In this document: one piece after another, positions 17,792-27,214 of the stretch
Layout: each line of letters starts with the position of its first letter
Numbering within the stretch: the first letter of the stretch is position 1
NCBI GenBank assembly: GCA_017436815.1
Contig: JAFSCI010000040.1
Coordinates: 1-38,372 of the forward strand
Reading direction: 5' to 3'
DNA length: 38,372 bases
From: Clostridia bacterium
Lineage (GTDB): Bacteria; Bacillota; Clostridia; Oscillospirales; Acutalibacteraceae
Notes under the pieces: generated by a model
Told to the model about the DNA's origin: nothing
The model's database searches: none
The model's input: the letters and a program-made list of their open reading frames with translations, nothing else
Position numbers and translations under genes: made by a program

Positions 17792-18411
17792 ATGCACACC
17801 AGAAAATAATTGTTCTTTTTTTCGTTGTTTAAGGTTGAGGCTTCACCGTGGCCCGATAAAAGCCTGTAGTCCTTTTGTATATTTTTGAGCCTTTTTAAAG
17901 ATTCGCGCATTTTTTGGTCAGATCCGTTTGGAAAATCGGTTCTGCCAATGCTCATACAAAACAGAGTATCACCGCTGAACATAATATCGTCGACCAAATA
18001 TATTGTCGAGCCGTTTGTATGCCCGGGTGTAATCATAACGTCTATTTTGGTGCCGCCAAAATCAAGCTGCTCACCGTCGGTTACGGTAATATCGGGTGTA
18101 ACGGGAATTTGCATTTCACTGTTTTCGAAGGCGTTGTTAAGGCTTAAATCGGCATCTGAGAGCATTAAAGCGTCCTCTTTGCTTATTACAACCGTACAAG
18201 GAACGTACTCCTTAATTTTTGCAACCCCTAAAATGTGGTCAAAATGACCGTGAGTAAGCAAAATTACAAACTTTTTATTCGGGCGCAAATCTATAAGACT
18301 TTTTAGTTTACCGCTGAATTCACCAGGGTCTACAATAAAAGCAAACTCATCGTTTTCAAAAAAGTAGCAGTTTGAATAAAACCCAACCGGAAAAAGTGTT
18401 TTGACTTCCAT
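17788..18411 (-). CDS. Metallo-beta-lactamase fold hydrolase (glyoxalase II-like)
   Basis: A 207-aa MBL-fold hydrolase with the zinc motif THGHFDH (H54, H56, D58, H59), TPGHTNGS carrying the third-metal-site histidine, FSGDTLF with the bridging aspartate, and the final SGHGEASTL. Family members hydrolyse thioesters such as S-lactoylglutathione, but the substrate cannot be assigned. The start at 18411 overlaps the dtd stop by one base (TAATG). Together with dtd upstream and hemZ downstream it forms a tightly coupled trio. Confidence 0.9.
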   Translation of the reverse strand: MEVKTLFPVGFYSNCYFFENDEFAFIVDPGEFSGKLKSLIDLRPNKKFVILLTHGHFDHILGVAKIKEYVPCTVVISKEDALMLSDADLSLNNAFENSEMQIPVTPDITVTDGEQLDFGGTKIDVMITPGHTNGSTIYLVDDIMFSGDTLFCMSIGRTDFPNGSDQKMRESLKRLKNIQKDYRLLSGHGEASTLNNEKKNNYFLVCI

Positions 18412-18869
18412 TATAAATTTCCCCACTCGGTAGTATCGAGAATTAAGGTAACGGGGCCGTCGTTTAAGCTATTCACCTGCATATCGGCGCCGAACTGACC
18501 CGTTTGAACGTTTTGCACCTCGTTTATCTTTAACTGCTCGCAAAGGCGCTCGTAAAGCTCGTTGGCAGTTTTAGGCTCCATTGCATTAGAAAATGACGGG
18601 CGGTTTGAACGGTGTGTATCGGCACAAACAGTAAAATTGGATATTACCAGCGCCGAGCCGCCGATATCGAGCAAAGATAAATTCATTCTGTCGTTTTCAT
18701 CGGAAAATATTCTGAGTCTTGCAAGCTTTCGCGCCATTAAATCGGCATGGGCAGGTGTATCGATTGAGTAAACACCAAGTAAAATAAGAAGTCCCTTATT
18801 TATTGCGCCTATTTGTTTGCCGTCTACACTGACCGATGCAGAATGCACTCTTTGAATTATTGCTTTCAT
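18411..18869 (-). CDS. dtd: D-aminoacyl-tRNA deacylase
   Basis: Removes D-amino acids (and glycine mischarged on tRNA-Ala) from tRNA, a translation proofreading step. The 152-aa length is typical. The family's active-site motif, usually SQFTL, reads SNFTV at 77-81, keeping Thr80; the cross-subunit motif NDGPVT (G138, P139) is intact, as is NRPSF. The Gln-to-Asn change at 78 is mild. GAGGTG lies 5 bp before the ATG. The 87-bp gap from rel holds no clear promoter or terminator. Confidence 0.95.
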   Translation of the reverse strand: MKAIIQRVHSASVSVDGKQIGAINKGLLILLGVYSIDTPAHADLMARKLARLRIFSDENDRMNLSLLDIGGSALVISNFTVCADTHRSNRPSFSNAMEPKTANELYERLCEQLKINEVQNVQTGQFGADMQVNSLNDGPVTLILDTTEWGNL

Positions 18870-18956
18870 TTTTACACCTCGGGGTAGAGCAAATAACCCA
18901 GACTTAAGTTTAAAAAGGCGGATTTTTGCTCATACTTTGTTAAAATACTCGTTAAT

Positions 18957-21146
18957 CTACTGATTCATTCTTTCTACGCTGAATACTCCCGGAAGCTTAG
19001 AGAGTCGGTTCATAATGCTTTGTAAATGCTCTACGCTTTCAGCGCTTACAGTTACCGTTACTATGCAGTTGCCCGACTTTGCGGTTCGGCCGTTTATGGC
19101 GTGCATAGGAACACGCATATTGAATATGGCGGTAGTAATATCGAGCACCATACCGTCGCGGTTAACACCGCTGATCTGAAGCGAGGAGGTAAATATTTCT
19201 TTTACGGTTTCGTTCCAATGCGCCGCAACCCAGCGTTCAGGCTCGGCAGCTTCACTTATATTCTGCGGAACGTTCGGACAGTCGCACTTGTGTACCGAAA
19301 CGCCGTGACCACGGGTTATAAAACCAATAATGTCATCACCCGGAAGTGGCGCGCAACATCTTGAAAGCTTAATAAGGCAGTTGTCTATGCCGTCAACCAC
19401 AACGCCGTCTTTATTACCGCTGCGGCGAGGAGCCACAATTTCGGGTGCCTGGGCGGGTTTAGACTGATTAACAAGCTTTTGATACTCGTCTTTTATACGG
19501 CCGATTATTTTTGAGAGTATAATTCCGCCATAGCCGATATCGGCATAAAAATCTTCAACACTTGCACACTTTTGCTGTTGTGCAATGGTTTTAATAAAGC
19601 TTTCCTCTTTTTCATCATCAAGAACAATATTGTTGCGCTTAAGTTCTTTTTCAAGCTCGGCCTTACCGGTAATAATATTTTCTTCCCTGCGCTCCTTTTT
19701 GAACCAGTTTCTGATTTTGCTCTTGGCCTGGTTGGTAACCGCAACGTTTATCCAGTCGCGGCTGGGTCCTCTGCCCTGCTGGTTGGAGGTTAAGATTTCT
19801 ATAATCTCGCCGGTTTTTATAACGTGGTTTATGGGAACGATTTTTCCGTCAACCTTAGCGCCAACCATTTTTATACCAACGGCTGAGTGAATTGCAAAAG
19901 CAAAGTCTATAACCGTAGCGCCGTTGGGCAGGTTTATAACGTCACCTCTGGGGGTAACGGCAAAAACGTCGTCCTGAGATAAATCGACCTTGAACGAGCG
20001 AACAAGCTCGGATGCATCCTCGTTATCGTTCTGGGTTTCAATAATCTGACGTATCCAGGCAAGATAGTTATCCATCTTGTTGTCGTTAACAACGCCCGCT
20101 TTATATTTCCAGTGCGCCGCAATGCCGTATTCTGCAGTTTTGTGCATTTCGGTGGTGCGTATCTGAATTTCAAAGGGAATACACTCTCTGCCTATAACGG
20201 TGGTATGCAGCGACTGATACATATTGGGCTTGGGTGTAGAAATATAGTCCTTAAAACGACCCGGAATAGGACGGAACATATCGTGCATAAGACCTAAAAG
20301 GTTGTAGCAGTTTGTGACTGTATCGGTAATAATTCTTAAGGCATAAACGTCATAAATTTCATCAAAATCCTTGTTTTGAATAAACATCTTACGGTATATG
20401 CCGTGAATAGATTTTACTCTGCCCTCTATTACAAATTCCAAATCGGGCATATCGGTATGCAGAGTTGTTTCTATGCGCTGCTTTATGGAATTTAAAATAT
20501 CCTCTCTGTAAGGCTTTTTCAAAGAAAGCATCTGCTCAATTTCGTGGTACGCCACGGGGTCAAGATGCATTATTGCAAGGTCTTCTAATTCCTCTTTTAG
20601 AGCTCTGATACCGAGTCGGTGAGCAATAGGAGCGTAAATTTCTAAGGTTTCGAGCGACTTATCACGCTGCTTTTGCTCGGTTTGAGCATCTAGCGTGCGC
20701 ATATTGTGCAAGCGGTCGGCAAGCTTTATAATAATTACTCTTACGTCCTTTGCGGTTGCGAGAAGCATTTTTCTTAAATTTTCTGCCTGCTGCTCTTCAC
20801 GTGAGGAAAATGAAATTTTACCGAGCTTTGTAACGCCGTCAACAATAAGCGCAACGTCGTCGCCAAACTCCCCTCTTATCTGTTCTACCGTAATGGGAGT
20901 ATCCTCAACAACGTCGTGAAGCAACGCGGCTGCAACAGACTGGCTGTCGAGTCCGTAAGAAATAACCAGCATAGCAACCGAAAACGGATGAATATAATAA
21001 TCTTCACTCGATAAGCGCTTTTGTCCCTCGTGAGCGGTAACGCACATTGAAAAGGCACGGGTAATAAGGTCGGTATCAAAATTACCGCCCTGTTTTTCTA
21101 AAGCGCCCAAAAGCTGTTTTAAATTGTATTCGTGTTGGGGTTTCAT
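18957..21146 (-). CDS. rel: Bifunctional (p)ppGpp synthetase/hydrolase Rel
   Basis: Makes and degrades the stringent-response alarmone on starved ribosomes. The 729-aa protein has all domains in order: the HD hydrolase (H53; H77-D78 in LLHDVVEDT), the synthetase domain with KPNMYQSLHTTVIG, the TGS domain (about 385-445, VFAVTPRGDVINLP), a zinc-finger-like region with the CC and CDCPN cysteines, and a C-terminal ACT domain. Both catalytic halves look intact, so it is a true bifunctional enzyme. GAGGTGA overlaps the recJ stop, 4 bp upstream, showing coupling to recJ. Confidence 0.97.
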   Translation of the reverse strand: MKPQHEYNLKQLLGALEKQGGNFDTDLITRAFSMCVTAHEGQKRLSSEDYYIHPFSVAMLVISYGLDSQSVAAALLHDVVEDTPITVEQIRGEFGDDVALIVDGVTKLGKISFSSREEQQAENLRKMLLATAKDVRVIIIKLADRLHNMRTLDAQTEQKQRDKSLETLEIYAPIAHRLGIRALKEELEDLAIMHLDPVAYHEIEQMLSLKKPYREDILNSIKQRIETTLHTDMPDLEFVIEGRVKSIHGIYRKMFIQNKDFDEIYDVYALRIITDTVTNCYNLLGLMHDMFRPIPGRFKDYISTPKPNMYQSLHTTVIGRECIPFEIQIRTTEMHKTAEYGIAAHWKYKAGVVNDNKMDNYLAWIRQIIETQNDNEDASELVRSFKVDLSQDDVFAVTPRGDVINLPNGATVIDFAFAIHSAVGIKMVGAKVDGKIVPINHVIKTGEIIEILTSNQQGRGPSRDWINVAVTNQAKSKIRNWFKKERREENIITGKAELEKELKRNNIVLDDEKEESFIKTIAQQQKCASVEDFYADIGYGGIILSKIIGRIKDEYQKLVNQSKPAQAPEIVAPRRSGNKDGVVVDGIDNCLIKLSRCCAPLPGDDIIGFITRGHGVSVHKCDCPNVPQNISEAAEPERWVAAHWNETVKEIFTSSLQISGVNRDGMVLDITTAIFNMRVPMHAINGRTAKSGNCIVTVTVSAESVEHLQSIMNRLSKLPGVFSVERMNQ

Positions 21147-21150
21147 TTAG

Positions 21151-23163
21151 CTACTCACCTCTCAAATCTCTATATGTAGGCGAATTTGAAATATCGTTTT
21201 TATGCGCCGATAATACACGTTCTATAAAAGTAACATCGTCTTTTTTTGTGATTTTAATAAACTGTAATTCTCTTAAAATATCTACCGCTAAAAGTATTTT
21301 TGTGCAAGAAATAGTGTTAAGCAGCTCATTTACAAGTCTTTTAAGCGTTATGGGCCTGTCTATGCTTCTGAACACCGTTCCAACGTCCTCACGGGTTATA
21401 TGCGCAAGAGATTTATCGCTTAGTTTGCCTAAAACGTACCGGTCGTAAATTTCTTTTTCACGGTAGGCTTTTTCTCCGTCTGAGCCTGCGGCCTTTATGG
21501 CCTTTATCTGTACGCTCAGCTGCTTTTCGCCGTTATAGTAGTTTGTGCCTACAACTACGGCAATATCCACAGTGTCGCCCACCGCAAAGCCAAGCGAGTG
21601 CTCGTTAGTAGAGAACATTATGCCCGATAAAACCGACAATTCTTTTTTGAACAAAAGTCGCAGATGCTTGCCGTTACCAACAGGTGTTATGCGGTCTAAG
21701 GTTGCGCCATACACACCAAAAATTGGCATTGGGTTGCCTGCGCCGAAGGGGGCAAGAGTTTCTATAACCTCGGCCAAATCAAAATTGATTGCCGAAATCT
21801 TAAGCTTGCAGTCAAGCGTAAGCTCGGGTACGGGAAGGGGCATATGAGAGCAGTTCTGATTTATTTTTTCCCTGAACTGATCTACCAAATCGGCGTTTAT
21901 GGTAAGACCTGCCGCCTGCTCGTGACCGCCGAATTTAAGCGTCATATCCTTAACAGTACAAATAGCATCGAATATAGAAAAGTCCTTAACGCTTCTTGCC
22001 GAGCCAACCGCAAAGGTATCATCTGAGGAAAATACAATTACCGGACGCTTATATTTTTCGCAAAGGCGCGCCGCGCATATTCCCGTTACACCCTTGTGCC
22101 ATCCGCGGCCGCTTACTACAATTATTTTATCGGTCGCAAGGCGGTTCTGTTCAATAATCTGCACCGCTTCAGCCGTTATTTGCTGCTCTGTATTCTGGCG
22201 CAGGGTGTTTAAATTGTTTATTTTTTCAGCAAGAGAGTAGGCCTCAGTTTTATCGGTACAAATTAAAAGGTCAAAAGCATCTTTAGCGCTGCCCATACGA
22301 CCCGCTGCATTTATTCTGGGAGCGAGCATAAACGAAACCGAAGTTGCCGTAACCTCTTTGTCTTTATTGCCGCTAACGTCTAAAAGCGCCTTAATGCCAA
22401 GGTTATTAAAATCTCTTATAAGCGGCAAGCCGGCCTTTACTATAGCACGGTTTTCGCGAATAAGCGGCATAACGTCGGCAATGGTGCCAAGACAAACCAA
22501 ATCGGCATATTTAGGCAGCATTTCTTCGGGGTCTGCGCCCTCTAAAGCGCAAACGAGCATAAATGCAACACCAACACCGCTAAGCGCTTTAAATGCACTG
22601 TAATTTTCGTCTGAATACGGATCTATTACGGCTATGGCATTGGGGTTCTGGCCTGTGGGCAAATGGTGGTCGGTTACTATAACGTCAAGACCCAAAGAAT
22701 TTGCAACGTCGACCTCTCTTAAGGAGTTTATTCCGTTATCTACGGTTATTATAAGCTTTGTACCCGACTCTGCAACGGCCGCTATAGCATCGGCATTTAG
22801 TCCGTAGCCCTCGCTTAAGCGGTCGGGAATATGGCAGTCAACATTTGCGCCGCAAGAGGTCAAATACAAATACAGCACTGCAGAGGCAGAAATACCGTCA
22901 CAGTCGTAATCACCAAAAACCGTAATTTTTTCTTTTTGTTCTATGGCGGCCTTTATACGCTGAACCGCAACGGGCATTTGCGAAAATTCAAAGGGCGAGC
23001 ATAAAACAAGGTCGTCGGATATAAATTCTTCAAACTCGTACGGGTCGGTGTAGCCTCTTGACGATGCAATGAGCGCTAAAAACGGGTCGGCATCGCATTC
23101 GTCTGCCAACATTTTTGCAATCTGCTTATCGTACTGTGCTATGGTCCATTTTCTAAAATCCAT
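21151..23163 (-). CDS. recJ: Single-stranded-DNA-specific exonuclease RecJ
   Basis: A 5'-3' single-strand exonuclease of the DHH family used in recombination and repair. Within 670 aa the DHH motifs are complete: FGDYDCDGISA, TVDNGIN, VTDHHLPTG, CLGTIADVMPL, then the DHHA1 block GRGWHKGVTG and GGHEQAAG, followed by an OB-fold domain and a C-terminal extension of about 100 residues. It is the first gene of the long minus-strand operon; the ATG has GGAG about 10 bp upstream and a strong promoter lies 45 bp farther up. Confidence 0.95.
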   Translation of the reverse strand: MDFRKWTIAQYDKQIAKMLADECDADPFLALIASSRGYTDPYEFEEFISDDLVLCSPFEFSQMPVAVQRIKAAIEQKEKITVFGDYDCDGISASAVLYLYLTSCGANVDCHIPDRLSEGYGLNADAIAAVAESGTKLIITVDNGINSLREVDVANSLGLDVIVTDHHLPTGQNPNAIAVIDPYSDENYSAFKALSGVGVAFMLVCALEGADPEEMLPKYADLVCLGTIADVMPLIRENRAIVKAGLPLIRDFNNLGIKALLDVSGNKDKEVTATSVSFMLAPRINAAGRMGSAKDAFDLLICTDKTEAYSLAEKINNLNTLRQNTEQQITAEAVQIIEQNRLATDKIIVVSGRGWHKGVTGICAARLCEKYKRPVIVFSSDDTFAVGSARSVKDFSIFDAICTVKDMTLKFGGHEQAAGLTINADLVDQFREKINQNCSHMPLPVPELTLDCKLKISAINFDLAEVIETLAPFGAGNPMPIFGVYGATLDRITPVGNGKHLRLLFKKELSVLSGIMFSTNEHSLGFAVGDTVDIAVVVGTNYYNGEKQLSVQIKAIKAAGSDGEKAYREKEIYDRYVLGKLSDKSLAHITREDVGTVFRSIDRPITLKRLVNELLNTISCTKILLAVDILRELQFIKITKKDDVTFIERVLSAHKNDISNSPTYRDLRGE

Positions 23164-23207
23164 ACAAGTTACTCCGAAAAGATAATACTTACCTATTGTG
23201 AACTATT

Positions 23208-23236
23208 ATTGTACCACTTTTTATTTAAATTTTCAA
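23208..23236 (-). promoter_or_regulatory. Sigma-A promoter of the recJ-rel operon
   Basis: Minus-strand TTGAAA (23231-23236), 17-bp spacer, TACAAT (23208-23213). It is the only clear promoter found for the following run of closely packed genes. Confidence 0.75.
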
Positions 23237-23253
23237 GATATATATAAATATAT

Positions 23254-23288
23254 AAAAAAGACCGCCAATTCTAAAATCAGCAGTCTTT
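23254..23288 (-). terminator. Terminator of the GH43-nadE operon
   Basis: Minus-strand AAAGACTGC (23280-23288) pairs with GCGGTCTTT (23257-23265), with one G-U pair and a 14-nt internal segment, and is followed by a T run. It begins 5 bp after the nadE stop. Confidence 0.85.
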
Positions 23289-23292
23289 AAAA

Positions 23293-24039
23293 CTATTTAA
23301 TTGCGGTGTCTATATTCGGGTCGAAAACCGGCATAAGCTGGAGCTTAAACAAGTTTATTTTATGCAGATAATCAATTCGCTCTTTTTTGGCTTTATCTTC
23401 AATTTCGCCCGTTCTTATATAGCGGTCGAGCTCTGAATATTTAAAGCCTAATTTGTCTTCATCGGTCTTGCCGCAAAGTCCGTCGGACGGAACCTTTTCT
23501 ATAAGATTTTCGGGCAATTTTAAGTATCTGCCTATCTGCTTTACCTCGTCTACCGTAAGCTTGCTTAAAGGACTAAAATCGCCCACAGAATCACCGTAGC
23601 GTGTAGAATAACCAACCCAATCCTCCGACAAATTGCAGGTGTTTGCAACCCTGCCGTTTACACTTTGCGAGATAGCGTAAACGCACGACATTCTTATTCT
23701 TGGCGGAAGGTTAACTATGCTCTGTTCAGAAAGGCTTAAATCACTCGGCATTGCCGCTTTCAAGCCCTCTACCGCCGCCTTAATATCAACAACGTAGTGC
23801 TTTATACCAAGGTGACTGACAAGCTGATGTGAGCAGTCTATATCGCTCTGCTCACCGCACGGCATAAGCACGCCTATTACCCTGTCTTTGCCAAGAGCCT
23901 CTACGCAAAGTGCCGCAACAACGCTGCTGTCTTTTCCGCCCGAGATTCCAAGCACGGCATTGCAGTCTTTACCGTTTTTTTCAAAAAAGTCGCGTATCCA
24001 TAAAACGCAATTTTCGGTTACTTTTTTAACGTCAAACAT
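23293..24039 (-). CDS. nadE: Ammonia-dependent NAD+ synthetase
   Basis: Converts deamido-NAD to NAD with ATP and ammonia, the last step of NAD synthesis. The 248-aa protein has the PP-loop SGGKDSS at 33-39, RMSCVYAISQ, NLSEDWVGYSTRYGD, and the KVPSDGLCGKTDEDKLGF signature. The glutaminase domain of the larger type is absent, so free ammonia is used. The start follows the FAD-oxidoreductase stop by 3 bp, with GGAG from that gene's last codons as ribosome-binding site. It is therefore firmly the last gene of a carbohydrate/oxidoreductase operon, an unusual home for a housekeeping gene. Confidence 0.95.
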   Translation of the reverse strand: MFDVKKVTENCVLWIRDFFEKNGKDCNAVLGISGGKDSSVVAALCVEALGKDRVIGVLMPCGEQSDIDCSHQLVSHLGIKHYVVDIKAAVEGLKAAMPSDLSLSEQSIVNLPPRIRMSCVYAISQSVNGRVANTCNLSEDWVGYSTRYGDSVGDFSPLSKLTVDEVKQIGRYLKLPENLIEKVPSDGLCGKTDEDKLGFKYSELDRYIRTGEIEDKAKKERIDYLHKINLFKLQLMPVFDPNIDTAIK

Positions 24040-24042
24040 TTT

Positions 24043-25233
24043 TTACTCCATCTGTGCGGGCACTACCGCACCTGAATCTTTTAATCTTTGTTTTAATGCT
24101 TTAATATCTATTTTTGTTGGAGATGTGTTTTCTATGGCCGATAACGCTGCAGCAGTACCTGCCGCCTGCCCCATTGCCATACAGCTTGCCTTTACTCTTA
24201 AGGCCGAGTTGGTTTCGCGGTCACTCGATACACATCGGCCCGCTGTAATTAAATTTTTAAACCCTTTTGGCAGCATTGAAGTGTAACGAATCGTAGGGGT
24301 TACACCGCTTGTAATATACTTTATAAGAGCAGGTTCGTTTTCTCGGTGTATGTCTACAAACCAAAACGAGTAGCAAATCGAATCTTCAAAAACCTTACCC
24401 GCAACAAAGTCATCAACGTTCATACTTGTTATACCCTTTATTCGCCTGCCCTCACGCTGCGCTACCATTGGAGCCGACGCCATTATACCATTTTGGCCCT
24501 GATTCTTTAAATTCAGCATTTGCTCAAACAGCATTTTCCTTGCGGCTATATTGGCCATGGTTAAAGCATCTGAGTCGGTTGCATCCATTTTATTTACATG
24601 ATTATGATTATCGCCAAAATCAAGCACATAATCACCATTACCGATAACCGCAGGATAATACCGTATAGTACCAGGCTGGAAAGTACCATTGTTGTCGCCT
24701 GCATCAAAATTGGCGCCTGCAAATGCGCTTAAATCGCCGTCGCCCGTAGTGTCGATAAACACCTTGCTTTGAATGGTCTTAAGCCCCTGCTTTGTAGATA
24801 TTATAACATTTTTAATATGTTTTTCTCCATCTACTTGCTCAACATTTACATCTACAACGGGTTGAGAATAATAAATATCCACACCCTCGCTCAGCAGCAT
24901 ATCATCCATAACCTTTGCAGCAGCTACAGGGTTTACCTTTACAGAATACTGAGCATGATGAACATAGGGTGCATACATATCGGGAATTTCGGCAAAGCCG
25001 AGTTCTTCAAGCTTTTTTACAAACTCAAGACCTATTCCCTTAATTACCATTTTATCACCGCTTTTAAAAGGGTTATTAAACTGATCTATTGCGCAATTTC
25101 CACCAATCGTAAGTATTCCACCCGGGGTGAATTCTTTTTCTAAAACTGCAGTTTTAGCTCCCTGTCTTGCGGCAGCAACCGCAGCGGTAAAGCCTGCGCT
25201 GCCTAGTCCGCACACTACAACGTCGTATTGCAT
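24043..25233 (-). CDS. FAD-dependent oxidoreductase (FAD_oxidored family)
   Basis: A 396-aa flavoprotein. The dinucleotide-binding GxGxxG is G9-x-G11-x-x-G14, followed by AARQGAKTAVLEK. A second FAD contact is FIDTTGDGDLSAFAGA (about 163-178), and the C-terminus has GRCVSSDRETNSALRV and MGQAAGTAAAL, typical of the PF12831-type family found beside glycan-degradation genes. The substrate is not known for most members; a sugar or glycoside oxidation is plausible from context. It is a paralogue of the next upstream gene but lacks that protein's ~150-residue C-terminal domain. Ribosome-binding site GAGGTGA. No signal peptide, so cytoplasmic. Confidence 0.88.
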   Translation of the reverse strand: MQYDVVVCGLGSAGFTAAVAAARQGAKTAVLEKEFTPGGILTIGGNCAIDQFNNPFKSGDKMVIKGIGLEFVKKLEELGFAEIPDMYAPYVHHAQYSVKVNPVAAAKVMDDMLLSEGVDIYYSQPVVDVNVEQVDGEKHIKNVIISTKQGLKTIQSKVFIDTTGDGDLSAFAGANFDAGDNNGTFQPGTIRYYPAVIGNGDYVLDFGDNHNHVNKMDATDSDALTMANIAARKMLFEQMLNLKNQGQNGIMASAPMVAQREGRRIKGITSMNVDDFVAGKVFEDSICYSFWFVDIHRENEPALIKYITSGVTPTIRYTSMLPKGFKNLITAGRCVSSDRETNSALRVKASCMAMGQAAGTAAALSAIENTSPTKIDIKALKQRLKDSGAVVPAQME

Positions 25234-25242
25234 TTTATCACC

Positions 25243-27012
25243 TCAAAAAATCATAAAACTGAATATATTCGCTGTATTTGTACCGTAAGTTTTCCCCGGC
25301 ACAAATTCTATGCTTTTTACTGTATCTGCCACCGAAATTTTAACAAGGCGCTGGTGGTTATCGGTTACCGATACAGTCTTTATCTCACCGCTACTCAAAA
25401 CTATTTTTACCTCAAAATCGCAAAGCATGGTTTTGGGGATATATGCCTTCGGGAAAGAAAGCTTTATATTGTTGACCATGTGTCTGTGCAGCTTGTATTC
25501 ACGCTCGCTAAGAGTTTCACGGTTTAAGTCACTGTCGAAAACAAGCTTAATAAAATCGACGTATTCGCCGCTTTCAAATTCATACCTTGCAAACCCGCCA
25601 ATTTGAGCCACTGCACAGTTTGTATTATTCCCTACCTTGCGGTCGATACCGTTACGTAAATTTTCAGCATTCTCGAAATCAGAGATAAGAGTAGCATTTT
25701 TGGTTTTCTCAGGCACAAACGGACGAGTAAACGGCAGATAGCAATCGTCGGTCATAAGAGCGTTTTGAAGCTCGCTTATATGCTCTAAAACACCTCTTGG
25801 CAAAATATTTTTAGCCTTTGCAATGGCCGCCGCAGTACCTGCTGCCTGACCCAAAAGCGCACAGGTAGCCATTACTCTTGTAGAGCTCATTGCAGCGTGG
25901 GTAACACTTATGTTGCGACCCGCGAACATAAGATTTTTAATGTTTTTTGAATATAAGCATCTGTAAGGAATACCATACGGCGAGGGCGCCGGGTGGAAAA
26001 TGTTAGGCGCATCTTTACCGTATAAGCCTTTGGGATTATGGTCGTCCATAGTCCAGCCGCCATAGGCTATAATATCAAAGAATTTGCCCTCGGCCAAAAC
26101 GTCGTTTTCGGTCATTACAAGGTCGCCGATATATCTTCTGGATTCACGTTTGCCGGGTAGTATGCCGACAAAATCCAAATCGTAATTTTTGTTTTTTTCC
26201 TTTTGTGACGGGTCGTTTTTAACAAAGTCCCAAATACCGTAAACCGCCTTTAAAAGCTCATCTCTTATAATTTCGGTATCGTCTATGGTGTTCATAAGAC
26301 CGCCAAACTCAATAAACCAGAAATTTTCAAAATCGTTAGATAAATCGGGCATTCTGAACGGTAAATCTTTTTCGGTGAATTTCTTGGCCCATTTTGGCGG
26401 TATAAATTCGCGCTCATACGGGTATTCTCTTGCCTGAATTAAAAGGCTCATGCCCATTGTTTTTTTATCGGCCTTCTCAGGCGCTATGCTCTCGTTATAC
26501 TCATCTCTTGCCTCTCTGCCCTGCATAAACAAAGCATTTGATATGGGCGCTAAAATGCTATCTCCCGAGCAGTCTATAAAAATATCGGCCTTAATATCAA
26601 AAAACTTCTGTGTGGTGGTTTGCCAACACTCGACCGAGAGAATCGTATCATCCTCACATTTGCCACCAAGACACGAGCAATTAAGCAAAAGTGTAATGTT
26701 TGGCTCATTTTGAACCATTTCGAGTATAACGGTATCCCAGATATTATAATTTTTGTACGGATTTCGGTAGTAGTTGTTAAGCATAAGTTCTTCAATTATG
26801 CCTGTTTCGTGCATATTATCGCCATTAGCACCGCAAACCCACATACGTATCTCACTGGAGGCATTTCCGCCAAGCATAGGTCTGTCTTGCACAAGGGTTA
26901 CCTTTGCGCCGTGACGAGCTGCGCTTACTGCCGCTGCAACGCCCGAAAGGCCTCCGCCTACTACACAAATATCACTTAAAATGTGTTCGGTTTTAAAAAC
27001 ACTTTTTTCCAT
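25243..27012 (-). CDS. FAD-dependent oxidoreductase with C-terminal beta-sandwich-like domain
   Basis: A 589-aa paralogue of the downstream flavoprotein. G19-x-G21-x-x-G24 binds FAD, followed by the LGGNASSEIRMWVCGANGDN-type loop (about 48-67) and FIDCSGDSILAP. GRNISVTHAAMSSTRVMATC and LGQAAGTAAAIA close the FAD fold near residue 400. The remaining residues (about 430-589) are strand-rich (ARYEFESGEYVDFIKLVFDS, KTVSVTDNHQRLVKI) and resemble a discoidin/carbohydrate-binding sandwich; that is a guess from pattern. The ATG is 1 bp after the lipoprotein stop. Its substrate is unknown; it may act on the same sugar pathway as its partner. Confidence 0.88.
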   Translation of the reverse strand: MEKSVFKTEHILSDICVVGGGLSGVAAAVSAARHGAKVTLVQDRPMLGGNASSEIRMWVCGANGDNMHETGIIEELMLNNYYRNPYKNYNIWDTVILEMVQNEPNITLLLNCSCLGGKCEDDTILSVECWQTTTQKFFDIKADIFIDCSGDSILAPISNALFMQGREARDEYNESIAPEKADKKTMGMSLLIQAREYPYEREFIPPKWAKKFTEKDLPFRMPDLSNDFENFWFIEFGGLMNTIDDTEIIRDELLKAVYGIWDFVKNDPSQKEKNKNYDLDFVGILPGKRESRRYIGDLVMTENDVLAEGKFFDIIAYGGWTMDDHNPKGLYGKDAPNIFHPAPSPYGIPYRCLYSKNIKNLMFAGRNISVTHAAMSSTRVMATCALLGQAAGTAAAIAKAKNILPRGVLEHISELQNALMTDDCYLPFTRPFVPEKTKNATLISDFENAENLRNGIDRKVGNNTNCAVAQIGGFARYEFESGEYVDFIKLVFDSDLNRETLSEREYKLHRHMVNNIKLSFPKAYIPKTMLCDFEVKIVLSSGEIKTVSVTDNHQRLVKISVADTVKSIEFVPGKTYGTNTANIFSFMIF

Positions 27013-27013
27013 T

Positions 27014-27205
27014 TTAGTTCACCCAGTCACTAGGAATTGTAACCGATGCATTTGGTGTAGAGGGGATAATATTCTCTCCGTCGTCCTCGAACTGATCGAT
27101 ATCCACATAAGAGCTTGTACCCTGCTCTTTATCGTTATCGGAGCAGCCTGCAAAGCAGCTGAATATGAGGGCCGCCAAAAAGAATGCTAAGAACAGTTTT
27201 TTCAT
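27014..27205 (-). CDS. Very small predicted lipoprotein (63 aa)
   Basis: MKKL, a hydrophobic stretch and Cys18 in CFAGC give a lipoprotein signal, leaving a mature chain of only about 46 residues. That chain is acidic and disordered-looking (DIDQFEDDGENI) and ends PSDWVN. AGGTG lies 6 bp before the ATG at 27205. It sits between the GH43 gene (9 bp) and the FAD gene (1 bp), so it is an integral part of the operon. It could be a truncated remnant of a larger binding protein or a genuine small lipoprotein; the intact spacing on both sides favours the latter. Confidence 0.7.
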   Translation of the reverse strand: MKKLFLAFFLAALIFSCFAGCSDNDKEQGTSSYVDIDQFEDDGENIIPSTPNASVTIPSDWVN

Positions 27206-27214
27206 AATTTTCAC

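Noticed and set aside
18870-18956. Promoter or terminator in the rel-dtd gap
   Set aside because: No -35/-10 pair with correct spacing and no stem followed by a U-tract could be found.
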